Origin: Oscheius sp. JU75
Lineage: Eukaryota > Nematoda > Chromadorea > Rhabditida > Rhabditidae
NCBI GenBank assembly: GCA_037178855.1
Contig: JASJZC010000006.1
Coordinates: 8,412,501 to 8,476,500, forward strand
Direction: 5' to 3'
Length of the DNA stretch: 64,000 nt
A model generated the notes under the pieces. The model saw only the letters and a program-made list of their open reading frames with translations. It was not told where the DNA came from and did no database searches. Positions 24,075 to 34,278 of this stretch are shown here, one piece after another. Within the stretch, counting starts at the first letter, position 1. The number at the start of each line of letters is the position of its first letter. The translations under genes and the position numbers were made by a program.

Positions 24075-26562
24075 TCATGACGCGACTTCTTCTTCCGTCT
24101 TAGCCGTCTCTTCTTTCTTTTCAGCTTCGGCTACTTTAGCGAGAGCCATGGCAACGAATGTCTTCTTGGCCGGTTCTTCGGCTTCAGGATCGCAACTGAA
24201 GTCGTGTCGGGGCAGCTCTGACAGCCATTGAAGCATTCTGAAACAATTTATGACTGCAGTATTGCCACAGGAACAGGAACTGGCAGTCAGTCAAGAAAAG
24301 AATGAATTTTAGGGAAAACACGACTGCCTCTTTTAAAAGGCGCTTTTTTGTGATTAAGGATTGGGGCACTACAATGCAACATGTTTAGCTCAGGCAGAGG
24401 GTCAACCTCGGTCTAAAATCTTCAAAATGTCAATCGAGCAATGCGATTTTCTGGAATTTTTGAGCTTGGCCAATCATTTTCTACGAGGTAGTCGTTTTTC
24501 CGTGTTCAAGACGCGAGAGTAATACCAAGCCACTAGCTTTTCGATCCGAGCGACCCGAGTTCGACTCCGTTCAGCAGTCTTATGAAAATTTGGCCAGAAC
24601 GTCAGCTTCTTTGGAGGAGCCAAAGAGCCATCAGTATTTAGCTCCCCTTTCGTGAATGAACGAGACCAAAAACATGAATTCCGAGACAATAAGAAGTGCT
24701 TCGATTATCTATGATCTGGGCAAGGAAAAACAGCAAAAACTCACGACTGCGAGGTGATTTCCGTCTCCAGAATATCCTTTGTGATCAGCTCGAACTTCAC
24801 CTTTTCCACGGCGGCCTCGATTTCCTCGCTCCAAACGGTCAGCGGCTTGACTCCCGGAGTGAACTTTTTGTCGTAGTAATCGTAGTGAACTCGCTCCAGT
24901 AGTAGTCCCAGTCCTGGGGCTTTTGGGACGTCCACCTGTGAGGGTTTTTCCTCTCAAAACTGATATAAAAACTACGTACCCTGTTATTCTCGAAGGATTT
25001 TTGGATGTAGCTCTTTAGCTGGAGTTCCCGCACCACGGTAATGACCATGCCGACCATTTTGCGGATCTGGTGCAGGATGAAGGACTGTCCCTTAACGGTC
25101 AAGGTGATAAATTCGACGTCCTCATCACGTAGGGCATCTCTAGAAGTTAAATTTTGTGAAGATGGTGGCCAGAATATGGCCTACTTGAACATGAAGGGTT
25201 CTCCGCACTTGAAGGAGGTGATGTAGCGGTGGCAGGAGGCGTCCTTGTACTCTCTGAAATAATTTTGTTATCCGAGTTCACTCTAAAGAACTATTGAGAC
25301 TTCTGTGACCAAGCATCCAAAAATCACAAAAATTCGGTCATTTCGAAGTCAAAACAATCATTTTGTGAGCTTTTTGATATTCTCCAGTTGTAGCTCGTGA
25401 TCTGCTCTACAACTTTGCAAAAAATCAGGAAGTTTAAAAATGTTGACTTGACTCCGGAATGACCGGTTTTTTGTGTGGTATCGGACTGAAAGGAGGTTTT
25501 TTTCGCTTGCCAAATTTGAGTTGGCTCTGAACACGGCTCAAAACGGAACCAGTTCACTTTGCGAACTGGAACCGGATTCGAACCATTTTTTTAACGCCTT
25601 CCTCCAGAGTTTGGATCGGGACTATACGGTATAGGTTTGTCTGTTGGGGATAACTAAAGGAAACCCGAACTTTCTCGAAGTGTAGTTGAAGAAATTGTGT
25701 GTCCCGACGTAGATATCGAGTAGAGAGTTGATTTCGTCGACTGTCTCTTTGGGGATGCGGAAGGAGGAGTTGGTCAGCTGCAAACCTTCATTAAAGACCA
25801 TCGAATTTGGATTTTTTTCTTGCGCATCAACTTGTTTACAGCATACAAGGCTGCTTATAGACCATTTCGATACGCAGCCTGTAATAATTAACGAGTTGGT
25901 GCAAAGTAAAAGGTGAAAATCCAGAAATTACCTCGTGTGGCTTGGAAAAGGCGAAAGTGGGCAGTGTGTATGAGTACGTACGGGCGTCGCACTGCTTCTG
26001 TGGGTGAAAATGAGCCGTTGTCTTTCTCATGCCCATGACCCGGATGTCATTTGGTAGCAGTTTGTTCAATTCCTCGGGTCCCGAATGTTCATAGTCGAAA
26101 ATCATCGGCAGTTGCATGCCGCAAATCTGTCGGACTGCCGAGACGGCCCGGTCCGTTCTGGCGGCTCTCTAATACGAATTTTGCACAAAAGAAGAAAAAT
26201 AGCTACCTGGAAGAAGAATTTGTAAGGAGTCGTCCTCTCGTCGTCAGTAATCCAATGCAATTTGTGCATAGCGTCCAGAATGTGACTCTCGATGGTCGGA
26301 TGCTCTTTTTGGAACTGAAATTTGGGGTTTTCTAGCAAAAAGTCAGTGAAATTACCTGCATCCCGAAGTACTCCTTCCCCTGGTAGGATAGAAGCATCGC
26401 GAAGCGCTTGCATTTGATCCTGGGCTTCTTCTCGGCCTCCGATTTAACAATTTTCCCTTCGGGCTGAACGTGATGAAGGGCCGCCTCGGCTGTACTGGCT
26501 ACGGAAGGCTCATTGGTGATCTTCGTCATGGTTTGCCAGAGTCTCTGGAGAAACTGTTTCAT
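24075..26562 (-). CDS. pus-1: tRNA pseudouridine synthase PUS1 (TruA family)
   Basis: PUS1 converts uridine to pseudouridine at several tRNA positions, in nucleus and mitochondria. Eight exons give 413 residues: 26356..26562, 26207..26314, 25932..26168, 25671..25777, 25185..25253, 24980..25139, 24745..24935 and 24075..24237. The catalytic aspartate is in AARTDRAVSAV. Other family motifs are FAMLLSYQGKEYFGMQ, CDARTYSYTLPTFAF, DIYVGTHNFFNYTS and FILHQIRKMVGMVI, in the expected order. The C-terminal tail is acidic (EKKEETAKTEEEV) and likely disordered. Intron 4 (25254..25670) is long for this genome and its donor (AAA before GTTCGG) is weak, but it keeps the frame. Intron 7 contains a tRNA-derived element and intron 3 a piece of a MITE-like repeat. 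Confidence 0.93.
24521..24572 (+). repeat. tRNA-derived element in a PUS1 intron
   Basis: GAGCGACCCGAGTTCGACTCC is a B-box with flanks like the other tRNA-derived copies. The A-box half is degraded. It lies inside intron 7 of the pseudouridine synthase gene. Confidence 0.4.
25862..25908. repeat. half of a MITE-like element in a PUS1 intron
   Basis: TCGATACGCAGCC followed by GAGTTGGTGCAAAGT repeats the right half of the complete element at 32158..32246. The left terminal repeat is missing, and the right one is truncated. Confidence 0.5.
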
Positions 26563-27181
26563 CAATCTAGAGAAAGGACGGTTAGAACGAACCAGATTAC
26601 AAAAAAGCTGGAAAAATGGGCGTTGGGCAGAAAAAGACGAAGGAAGGTGAACAGAACTCTGCGTCTCTGCAGCGGAGGGAACATGAGCCTTTTTGAACGC
26701 AAGACGGCGAGATACAACTCAAAATTGATAGAAAATGGTATTGTAGGCGCCATTTAGCATGAGTAGATTCGTTGAAAAAAAGGTGGAAAAGAAAGAAAAA
26801 AAAGTGAAATATGTTAAATTGCAAAGAATAAAAATGCCTTTGATTTGGTGCGCGTTTAAAGGACTGGCATCCGTTCAAAACCCTACCGTTCCTTTCACGT
26901 TTTTTTTAGACCGATTCGGCCCAAATCCTAAAATCTGGCTTGCAATTTTCCTTCGCTTTTTTCTGAGTTTTATATTGTGAAAATGCTTATTTTTTGAGCG
27001 GAAATAGGCAGAATAGTTTTATTAGCAGCCTCTTTAAGCAATATCCGACCGCTTTGAATGTGTCATAATTTTCGCTCCTGGCTTCCGTAAATCTAAATTT
27101 TGCTGCTTTAGCCATTTTCCAAGTTTTGCAGTGTCATTATGCATTATCTACGAGCCCTTTTTCCAGGCAAAGCTTGTCATC
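26563..27181. other. divergent promoter region
   Basis: This 0.6-kb stretch lies between the divergent PUS1 and cold-shock protein genes and probably carries both promoters. It is A/T-rich with runs of A and T. CTTTTTCCAG just before 27167 looks like a trans-splice acceptor for the cold-shock gene. No other feature is seen. Confidence 0.5.
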
Positions 27182-28066
27182 ATGACTGGAGATGCTGTTG
27201 AAGTGGCCGATGACGCTCTCGCGAAGCAGGTCGAAGATATGAAGATCAACGAGCAGGGCGATGGCACCAAGATGGAAAAGAGGACGGGAAAGAGCTCTCC
27301 CAGGAAGGTTAGTTTTTCTGTTTTTCGTTTTTTATCACAGAATGTAGGGTCGCTCTTACGAGGAGCGTCTGAAGGAGTGGGAGGAGAAACAGAAGGACAA
27401 GAAGGTTCTCGAGAGGGGCTGCAAGGGTACCGTCAAATGGTACTCCGTCTCGGGACGCTATGGATTCATCTCTCGCAACATCGAAGGACTCGATGACATT
27501 TTCGTTCACCAGAGTGCCATCACCAAATCGACCGCCGAGAAGTTCTGGCATAGGAGCCTTGGTAGGCTCTTTATGCGCTTTCCGTCTAAGTAACTGTTCT
27601 GTTCTAGCCGACAACCAGGACGTCGAGTTCGATATTCTGGAAGGAGAGAAGGGCCTCGAGGCCGGAAACGTCACCGGACCGGATGGAGAACCTGTCAAGT
27701 CTTCCCCACACCGTCGGTACTACAACAATTCTCACCGCGGCCCGAAGAGCGGTGGAAGAAGACGCGACAACGAGACGCCCAAGAAGGAAGGAGAGGAGAC
27801 TGACGGCAAGGACGAAGGCGGAGAGGAAAAGCCGCGCCGCCGCCGCTTCAAGCCCCGTACTCGCAAGAACAAGACTGATGGCGAGGTTTGTTTTTTTTTC
27901 TCGTCACTCAGTCCAATAAATCCTTCAGAACAAGCCCGAAGGTGAGAAGGACGGCGACGAGAAGCCCAAGCGTCAGCGCCATCGTCGCCCTAAGTCTGAG
28001 TCCAAGCCCGATGCCAAAGAGGGCGGAAAAGAGGCTGCTGCTCCTACTGCTGAAACCAAAGAGTAA
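27182..28066 (+). CDS. Y-box / cold-shock domain RNA-binding protein
   Basis: Y-box proteins bind mRNA and control its stability and translation in the cytoplasm; nematodes have several (the CEY group). Four exons (27182..27307, 27348..27561, 27608..27885, 27929..28066) give 251 residues. The cold-shock domain spans about residues 63-143. RNP1-like GRYGFISR and RNP2-like DDIFVHQSAI are present, preceded by CKGTVKWYSV and followed by GLEAGNVTGPDGEPV. The C-terminal 100 residues alternate basic and acidic clusters (RGPKSGGRRRDNE, KPRRRRFKPRTRKNK), as in animal Y-box proteins. The N-terminal acidic region and GRSYEERLKEWEEKQ are less typical. Assignment to the family is firm; which CEY paralogue it corresponds to is not clear. 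Confidence 0.93.
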
Positions 28067-28294
28067 AGCACCTTCCCCCTCCCCCCAACTTATGGTTTCT
28101 GACCCCCCCATTAGTATTCACTCACGATTACTAGTGTTTTTCATATTTCATGTTAATAACTGATATTTTGTACAGTAAAACTGCACAAACTCGGTCAGAC
28201 CTGTTCTTTGCTGACGTGGGACGTAGTAATAGTCGAAGTATTCCACATTTATTGAATACTTTGATTGCAATACATTAGAAAAAAAGCGGCGGAA

Positions 28295-28781
28295 TTATTT
28301 CTCCTTGAGCATCTGAATCATTTGGTCCCGGTTGGCGATGAGGGCCCTCTGGAGGCTGATCGTGTCGAGCAGCCGCGGGTCGGGCGTCGAGCCGTCCGAG
28401 TGTTGTCCCAGCGTGGCTTGCGGCTCTTCGGGGGACAGATTGACAGACAATGTAAAAAAGAAAAACTGACCGATTCCACTGACTATTCCAGCTGTTCCAT
28501 GCTGCATAATTGCCAGCGGGCTTCAGCGGACCACTGTCCTCCAAAAGCCTTTTGAACATGTCCTCCATGTCTGTTCCTCACAGAAAGTGGGGGACATACT
28601 TGCGGCAAACTCTGACGTACAGCTTTCTTGTATTTGACCAGTCGCTCGGGAACGGACGAAGTCAAAAAGCTTCCAGTGGCTTCAGTGGGACAAACGCCAA
28701 TCTCTAGAGCGTACCCAAAGTTGATTTGCCACCTAAATTAGATACTAACTTTTCCTGTACAACAAAACTTCTGGATGCCAT
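28295..28781 (-). CDS. 129-aa protein, function unknown (model needs a 17-nt intron)
   Basis: Exons 28750..28781, 28600..28732, 28467..28562 and 28295..28423 join in one frame to 129 residues, MASRSFVVQEKWQINFGYAL... to ...RDQMIQMLKEK. I recognise no family. The centre, SVPERLVKYKKAVRQSLPQ, looks helical and basic; the C-terminus, LLDTISLQRALIANRDQMI, could form a short coiled coil. No signal peptide or membrane segment is seen. The first intron (28733..28749) would be only 17 nt, GTTAGTATCTAATTTAG. No in-frame ATG exists in exon 2, so an upstream exon is required; a different, more distant first exon is the alternative. The third intron's boundaries are chosen to keep the frame. Confidence 0.5.
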
Positions 28782-29253
28782 AATTGGCTCGCTTCTGCTT
28801 CGTGGCCTCAGACAAACAAACAGACACCGCAGAAAACCAACGCGCTTTAGATAGTAGATTTTTCCGCATCACAAGATTCCTGACATGGCTCGATTTAATC
28901 TCATGTTCCAGTAGCTTTGTATACGTATACGATGTGTTTGCAAATTTTAAACATTCTTCATCTTGCTTTGTGGCTTGACGATTTGTCCTCCGAGATCAGT
29001 ATGCCACCTTTTGGAGCTCTCTCATCCCCTATCTTCGGATGTCTTCACCTTTGCGTCGGGTTTTTCCCTGATTGCCTGCAGCTATCTACTTCGAAAGGCC
29101 TTCAGAGCTCGAATCGGATGATAGTTTTGTCTTTAGCACCCATGTGTCTGTTGCCACTGTCGAGAGCTTGAGTCGTCATGGCCCGCCAAAGACTACCACA
29201 GATCATCCGGAATCTGCTTACCGATTTCAGCATCAATAAAATGATCTTTATTC
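28782..29253. other. short gene-free stretch
   Basis: Contains the upstream region of the 129-aa protein gene and the 3' end of the eIF5A-like gene. Nothing else can be supported. Confidence 0.5.
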
Positions 29254-29848
29254 TCAATCCATCTCGTTCTTGAAAATAGTAATGTTTACTAGGAGGCCGT
29301 GATCTCTCCAGAGCATGACAGTCGCCTAAAGGTCTTCTGGTATTCCGAACCTGTTCACCCACCTTGATACTTTTCCCGCAGAGGAGGTTGAACTGTATGT
29401 CACTACCCAGTCTTCCTGGAGGTATCTTCACATGCCTTAGGAGGTCTCCGTCTCTGACGATACATTCCAGGTCATCAACAAGGTCCTTTATCTGGAAGAT
29501 TTGTACTCTGCCAATTTGGTAGACGATTTTGAAGAAAGCACTGTCTTTCAAGAAGGTCGTGGCGGGACCAGATAGGAAAAGACAGAGACAGATACGGTAT
29601 TCGCAACTTCCGTACCACGAATGTCCTTTCAACAGTATCCGCGGTCTGAAATTCAGTCTCTGGCTCTGTCACAATCGTCATCCAGTCATCTTTGAAGACA
29701 CCGCAAGCCGTCCATAGAATCAATCCACTGTCCAGCTCTCTTACTTCAGTTACCTGAACATAATTGAATCCAGTTTAGAACTAACTTTGTACAGGAAATC
29801 GTCAACGATGACCAAAGAGTCCTTTTCCAACGAATCGGCCCGAAGCAT
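29254..29848 (-). CDS. divergent eIF5A-like protein lacking the hypusine loop
   Basis: Four exons (29786..29848, 29596..29753, 29363..29507, 29254..29325) give 145 residues, close to the 155-160 of eIF5A. The order of segments follows eIF5A. LEKDSLVIVDDFLYKVTEV lines up with the start of the N-terminal SH3-like domain. ECIVRDGDLLRHVKIPPGRL then lines up with the C-terminal OB fold, in which eIF5A has a DSGD...LPEGDLG-type stretch. GSDIQFN...GKSIKATVML follows. Where eIF5A has the loop STSKTGKHGHAK, whose lysine becomes hypusine, this protein reads RELDSGLILWTA. It therefore cannot be modified there and should not promote peptide bond formation in the usual way. An AATAAA lies just after the stop. 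The family call is from segment order and remote similarity, so it is tentative; the exon chain itself is well supported. Confidence 0.6.
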
Positions 29849-30364
29849 TTTATCAGGAAATCACATTAATGGGCAGATGAGAGGGGAGAGAGACCGAGAT
29901 TATCCGGGGCAGGTGGTAAACGCGCTGCTCCTACACACAGAACCATAGCGACGGAGCTGCTCGATTGTTGCTACAAGCTGGAGTATGCATGAAACAAGAA
30001 AAAACAGCTCAATTTTTGAATTTTCTTTTGTGTGAAGGTCCTAGACAATGTCTATTTTTATCCTGAAATCGGCGCGCATGATGTTCTCGAAAAACAGCAA
30101 AAAAAAACAGTTGCTCAGTAGGAAAAATGTGTAATTCTGAATGCCTCAGTCTGTTTTATAAAAAAAAAACCAAAAAGATATCCGTTTTGGAGATCGAACC
30201 TGGGACCAATATAGTCCATTTCCAACGAATAGCGGCAGTAAGCCAATTTTTTAAATGTTTTTCGAAAACGAAATATGCGGCACGAATTGAAAGTTTCTTC
30301 CACGTTTTACTTGTTATTATATATTTTGCGTTTCTTGTCATTTTTGTTGATAATTTTTTTCTTC
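29849..30364. other. 0.5-kb stretch with a tRNA-like repeat
   Basis: Upstream of the eIF5A-like gene. Apart from the element at 30190..30238 it is AT-rich and featureless. Confidence 0.45.
30190..30238 (-). repeat. tRNA-like short repeat, copy 1 of a second subfamily
   Basis: On the minus strand it reads CTGCCGCTATTCGTTGGAA, ATGGACTAT, then CAGGTTCGATCTCC (B-box). The copy at 39183..39225 shares GCCGCT...CGTTGGAAAT-GACTAT. Confidence 0.5.
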
Positions 30365-30631
30365 TCATTCAGGCCTTTTTACCAATTTTTTCTGCATTAT
30401 TTCCTCCGTTTCTTTGACGATGCCAGGTAAAACGAGCTGGACTTCATCGCCAAAGAAAACCTCAGCTTTGCTCCAACCGCCATTGTAGTCGACTGTAATG
30501 TGTTGGACGAAGCAGCAGACGTAGTCGAAGAAGAGACGATCGCATCGGATGTTGAAGAAGAACGAACGGACGCTGATGGAACAGTATTTGCGCGCGAAGA
30601 AAAAATTCCGAATTTTCTCCATTTTCCGCAT
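30365..30631 (-). CDS. 88-aa hypothetical protein, single exon
   Basis: An ATG at 30631 opens a frame of 88 codons ending at 30365. Codons are strongly C-ending (TTC, ATC, GAC, GTC), unlike the AT-rich surroundings. The sequence is rich in Phe and Cys in its first half and reads HITVDYNGGWSKAEVFFGDE near its end. I recognise no family. An internal ATG nine bases downstream could also be the start. It may be an unrecognised small gene or one exon of a larger one. Confidence 0.4.
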   Translation of the reverse strand: MRKMEKIRNFFFARKYCSISVRSFFFNIRCDRLFFDYVCCFVQHITVDYNGGWSKAEVFFGDEVQLVLPGIVKETEEIMQKKLVKRPE

Positions 30632-32157
30632 CCTTTTTACAAATTCTGAGCGTGTAACCAAATTCTAGACATGCATAATCCTACTTGACAAGAAATTTAG
30701 GGGAAATATCTAAGAAAAGCGTTGAAAATGGCCAAAATATGTGAGCAGAGCCCCATTTTCGGCTTCCACGCGTTTTCAGGCGTTTTTCTGACCGATTTTC
30801 TCACAAAATTGCTGTCAAGTAAATTTACTTAGACTCTGAATTTGATGCTTTCGCACTCTACCTTTAAAGAATTCATAAGTGCTGCTGGAGGTTGGAATTG
30901 GACTATATGTGGTGAAGCCGCGTGGGCTGAACAACTGGGTACTTAGTAGCTAAGAGGCAGGGAATGCACTAGTGGATTCTACAGTCCCAAGAACTGCTTT
31001 ATGTTTTTACACATCTGGTATTTTTTACAGCGTTTAATCTCAATTAAGATGTCTGTGGAATTGTACTGGTACGCCTGACGTGGCATGAAATGTTAGGTAA
31101 CAGAGGAAACTGACAATTAGGCAGTCGTAGGAAATTGTCAGGTTGTCAGGAACTGACAGAGATCTAATCTCTATTGAGTATAACCACGCTTATTTTAGTC
31201 ATCTGTTTGTATTAAATAATTTGTGTAAAAATCATGTTATTGAGCGTGTGTAGAGAAGATCGAACATCATCGAGTAGCACCTGCTCTTTTTCTCACAGAA
31301 TCTACAACATTCTCCAGTTTTTAGCTGCAAATAACATGTTTTAATGAAAAATGAAGCCAGAGAGGACTTTGAATGTCAATTGGCTGGCTTCCTCTCGTCC
31401 ACCGGAATCAAAAGACTTTCATAAAGATCAAGCAGTCTTGATTCCTTAGAGTTCGCGGTCACTGTCTCTTTGTCTCTCTATCTCAACCGGATGAGCGGCA
31501 TGTTCAGACTTATCCCACGAAAGCGCCTTAGACAAAACCGCAAATTGCGAAGATTCTTTGTAGGGGAGAGGATGTTTACATCTTCTCTTCCATACACTTG
31601 TCAATTCAGTGTCTTTTCATTAATTATCGCGACCAATGATGCCAAAAGGGTCAAAGAGGGTGACAGAGTCACGCCACACGAAGAATCTTGCTTCATCTTC
31701 TCTCATGCATAGTCTGTCGAACACGGGCCCCCTTCGGAGCAAGTGAGTGTGAAAGAATGTGAGAACATGCTCTTTCTCTATCCTCTTCTGATTCACACCA
31801 ATATGATGTAGTGATATACATTTTTCTACGGAAATCGGCTTGTGGTCCGAATACACTAATGGCGATTAGTTTCTTTCCACCACCCCATCACCCAAAGCCT
31901 CCGGAAATCTGTTACTCTCGAACCGGGGATCGTCCCGCCCACTGCCTATCACTCACATTATCTTTCTCTCGCCTTCGAAGTTATTCTTGTCCTTTTCGAG
32001 AGAATGTCTCTCGATCTCCTTCACATTATCGGGAACGACGATTCAATTAGAACCAGTCTAATTGTTATAGTCTACTAGTTAGAGCCGAAGAAAGAGCGAT
32101 GTAACGATTGAGAGACAGATGGAATGCGGAATATGCGGAGGAGCCATTTAGCTTTGG

Positions 32158-32246
32158 AGTGCGCACCAACTCTTTCAACATATGGTTGCATATCAGAAAA
32201 TCACCGTCGATACGCAGCCTTGGGGTTATACGAGTTGGTGCGCACT
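32158..32246. mobile_element. MITE-like element, complete copy
   Basis: A perfect 15-bp terminal inverted repeat, AGTGCGCACCAACTC at the left and its complement at the right, bounds 89 bp with no coding capacity. The interior contains GTCGATACGCAGCC, shared with copies at 25862 and (as TCGATATGCAGC) 42477. Confidence 0.75.
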
Positions 32247-32484
32247 TCATAATCAAATTGCACCCCCGTATGCTCCGCCTACCGCCCGTCTTTGCAGATA
32301 ACTGCAGATTCCGCTGTACATCAGATTCTTTTGCTATGTGATGTTTGACTATCTTTTCACTTGACATGTCAACGATTATTTTGGATAACCCTTGACTTGA
32401 AAAGTCTACAGAACCTTGACATCTAGAGACACGATGTCTTCTAAATCCTTTTTGCAAACTGTAAAAGCAGGATAGGATGGGGCA

Positions 32485-32509
32485 TACTGACATGTAAGAC
32501 ATGTCAGTA
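32485..32509. repeat. perfect palindrome with 3-base spacer
   Basis: TACTGACATGT and its reverse complement are separated by AAG. It could form a hairpin or be a dimeric binding site. Confidence 0.6.
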
Positions 32510-33211
32510 CGAAAGCCTTGGCCTGACATGGTAATTTTGACAGGAGCAAGGTGGTAAGAACTACATATTGACATTTATAAACGCGGCCTGACAAAAGAGG
32601 CGTACAAGTTAACATTGACAAAGTGACAAAGCAGCCTTTCTATTTTGTAGAGCTCTCTGTAGAATGTCAATTTATCCGATTAGGTTATTGAGAGAACCTG
32701 GTTACTGTCATGGTAGATTGTTAGAGACAGGCGTACAGAGTGACAGAGGATAATAACAAAAGAGAGATTGGAATTGGGACAGGTTCAGGACAGCTTTTCA
32801 GAGAAGAACACGGACAGATGGAGAAATTTCAAAGAGACAGGTGAGTCTGACAGAAAGACACATGGACAGCTTGGTAGAATTTCATAGTCAGAAACAACAT
32901 TTTTTCACAGCTCTAACGTTAGGAAAAGCAACTGCTATCATTGTTTTGCTTCCACAACCCCGTGTGTAACACATTCTGTTCCCAATCCACGATGCAGCAA
33001 AACGGCGTCCTTTTCCCCCTTCCCGCCTAATTAGTAGAATGATTGGGTTCAACGACAGTTCAGTTCCCCCCTCCCCGGTCGTTGAATTAACCTACACAAA
33101 CACAAATGACCTTTGCCTTGATTTGAGAACTTTCCACCCTGCTTCTTTCAATAGACTCTCTCCAAACCAGCTCCAAAGCTTCAAGCAAGCAATTAGTCCA
33201 AGCTCTCTCAG

Positions 33212-34278
33212 ATGAGACTCCAGCTCCTCATCGGACTCTACCAAATCTTTTCCACCGTGTCTCTTCACGTCCCGGAGCTCTCGGGCTGGCAGGAGGATGT
33301 CTATGTCGAGTAGGATTCCCCCTGATTTCCTGAATCAATAACCTTTCTAGCTGCATCTTCTGTGTCGATTACGACAGCTACAGACGACTGAACTTTTCGG
33401 GCTGTCAGAAGGGCAAGTCGACCATTTGCAAGGGGAACACCTGCTACATGAGTGAGTACACTTTTTCCTCCCTGGGAAATAGACGATTCAGGGCAGCACA
33501 AGAGTTCCCAGTTCTTCCTGTTTACATCGGGATGTTTGAATCTGACGAAAGCTGAGCATGAAGAGATCGGAAGGGGCCAGCTCGCGGCCGAGAGACAAGT
33601 TGGAGGAACGGGGAAGGAGACGCTTTTGTGTGAGGTATGTAGCTCTGCTTAAAATTTAAATTCCCTTGTCTGTGAAATGCTTTAATAAACTCCCACATAC
33701 TGTCTTGAAATTCACAATTACATACTCTCCGTTTTCGATGTGAAAATAGCATTTTTGGCCTAAATGCTTTAACCTTTCCGGAAAGTCAGCGCCACTCCTC
33801 TCGAATAGCGCAGTCAACAAGAGCGCCGACTGCGAAGTAATCAGTTGGGGCTTCGATCCCTAAACTTGAAATATCTTTTGTTTTTCTTCAAAACCTTGAT
33901 TCTTCGCTCGCCAATACGATCACTTTTAGTTGTTTGAGAATCATTGGGCGTCAAATTCAATCCTCTATTCTTCAGGTAGCAGAAAAGACAAACACGTGCA
34001 TGTGCCGAGGAGCAGACGGGGAGCCTTGCAACAACATGTCCATTCCGGCCCAGTTCACAGAATTCCATACCAATTCTCTGTTCGGAAGTCTCCGCTTCCA
34101 CGAGCTCCTACAATTTCGATTCTACATGCCACACACCCCGATCTTCCAGTCGGTCGATCTACGTCTACTAGACGAACAGCTTCTTCAGTCGGTCAGGGGC
34201 TTCCGTTTCACTCTGTCCTCTTCGAATCTATTTTCCATTATCTTCAGTATTCTACTTTCCCTATTCCTTAGTCTTTAA
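33212..34278 (+). CDS. Ly6/uPAR-like GPI-anchored surface protein
   Basis: Four exons (33212..33309, 33351..33451, 33492..33634, 33976..34278) give 214 residues. MRLQLLIGLYQIFSTVSL is a signal peptide. The mature part has cysteines in CIFCVDYD, FSGCQKGKSTICKGNTCYM, TSGCLN and TLLCE, and closes with TNTCMCRGADGEPCNN. The last motif, ending in Cys-Asn, is the mark of Ly6-type three-finger domains. The C-terminus is a hydrophobic stretch without a cytosolic tail (SSSNLFSIIFSILLSLFLSL), as in GPI signals. Nematode relatives such as ODR-2 modulate signalling at neuronal surfaces, but orthology is not shown here. Intron 3 carries a tRNA-derived element. Ligand and tissue are unknown. Confidence 0.75.
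33804..33860 (+). repeat. tRNA-derived element in an intron of the Ly6-like gene
   Basis: AATAGCGCAGTCAACAAGAG is an A-box/D-arm; GGGGCTTCGATCCC is the B-box, at tRNA-like spacing. Same strand as the host gene. Confidence 0.55.

Larger units (their letters stand above)
30632..33211. other. 2.6-kb stretch without a confident gene
   Basis: Holds a complete MITE-like element (32158..32246), a compact palindrome (32485..32509) and a region from about 32380 to 32880 dense in TGACA, GACAG and ACATG words. No protein motif is seen. The right end should include the promoter of the Ly6-like gene. Confidence 0.5.

Noticed and set aside
29102-29723. Two long overlapping minus-strand ORFs as separate genes
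   Set aside because: They are read-throughs of introns; spliced exons give the single eIF5A-like protein.
32065-32574. 169-codon open frame on the minus strand
   Set aside because: It runs through a MITE-like element and a palindromic repeat tract and has no gene-like codon use.
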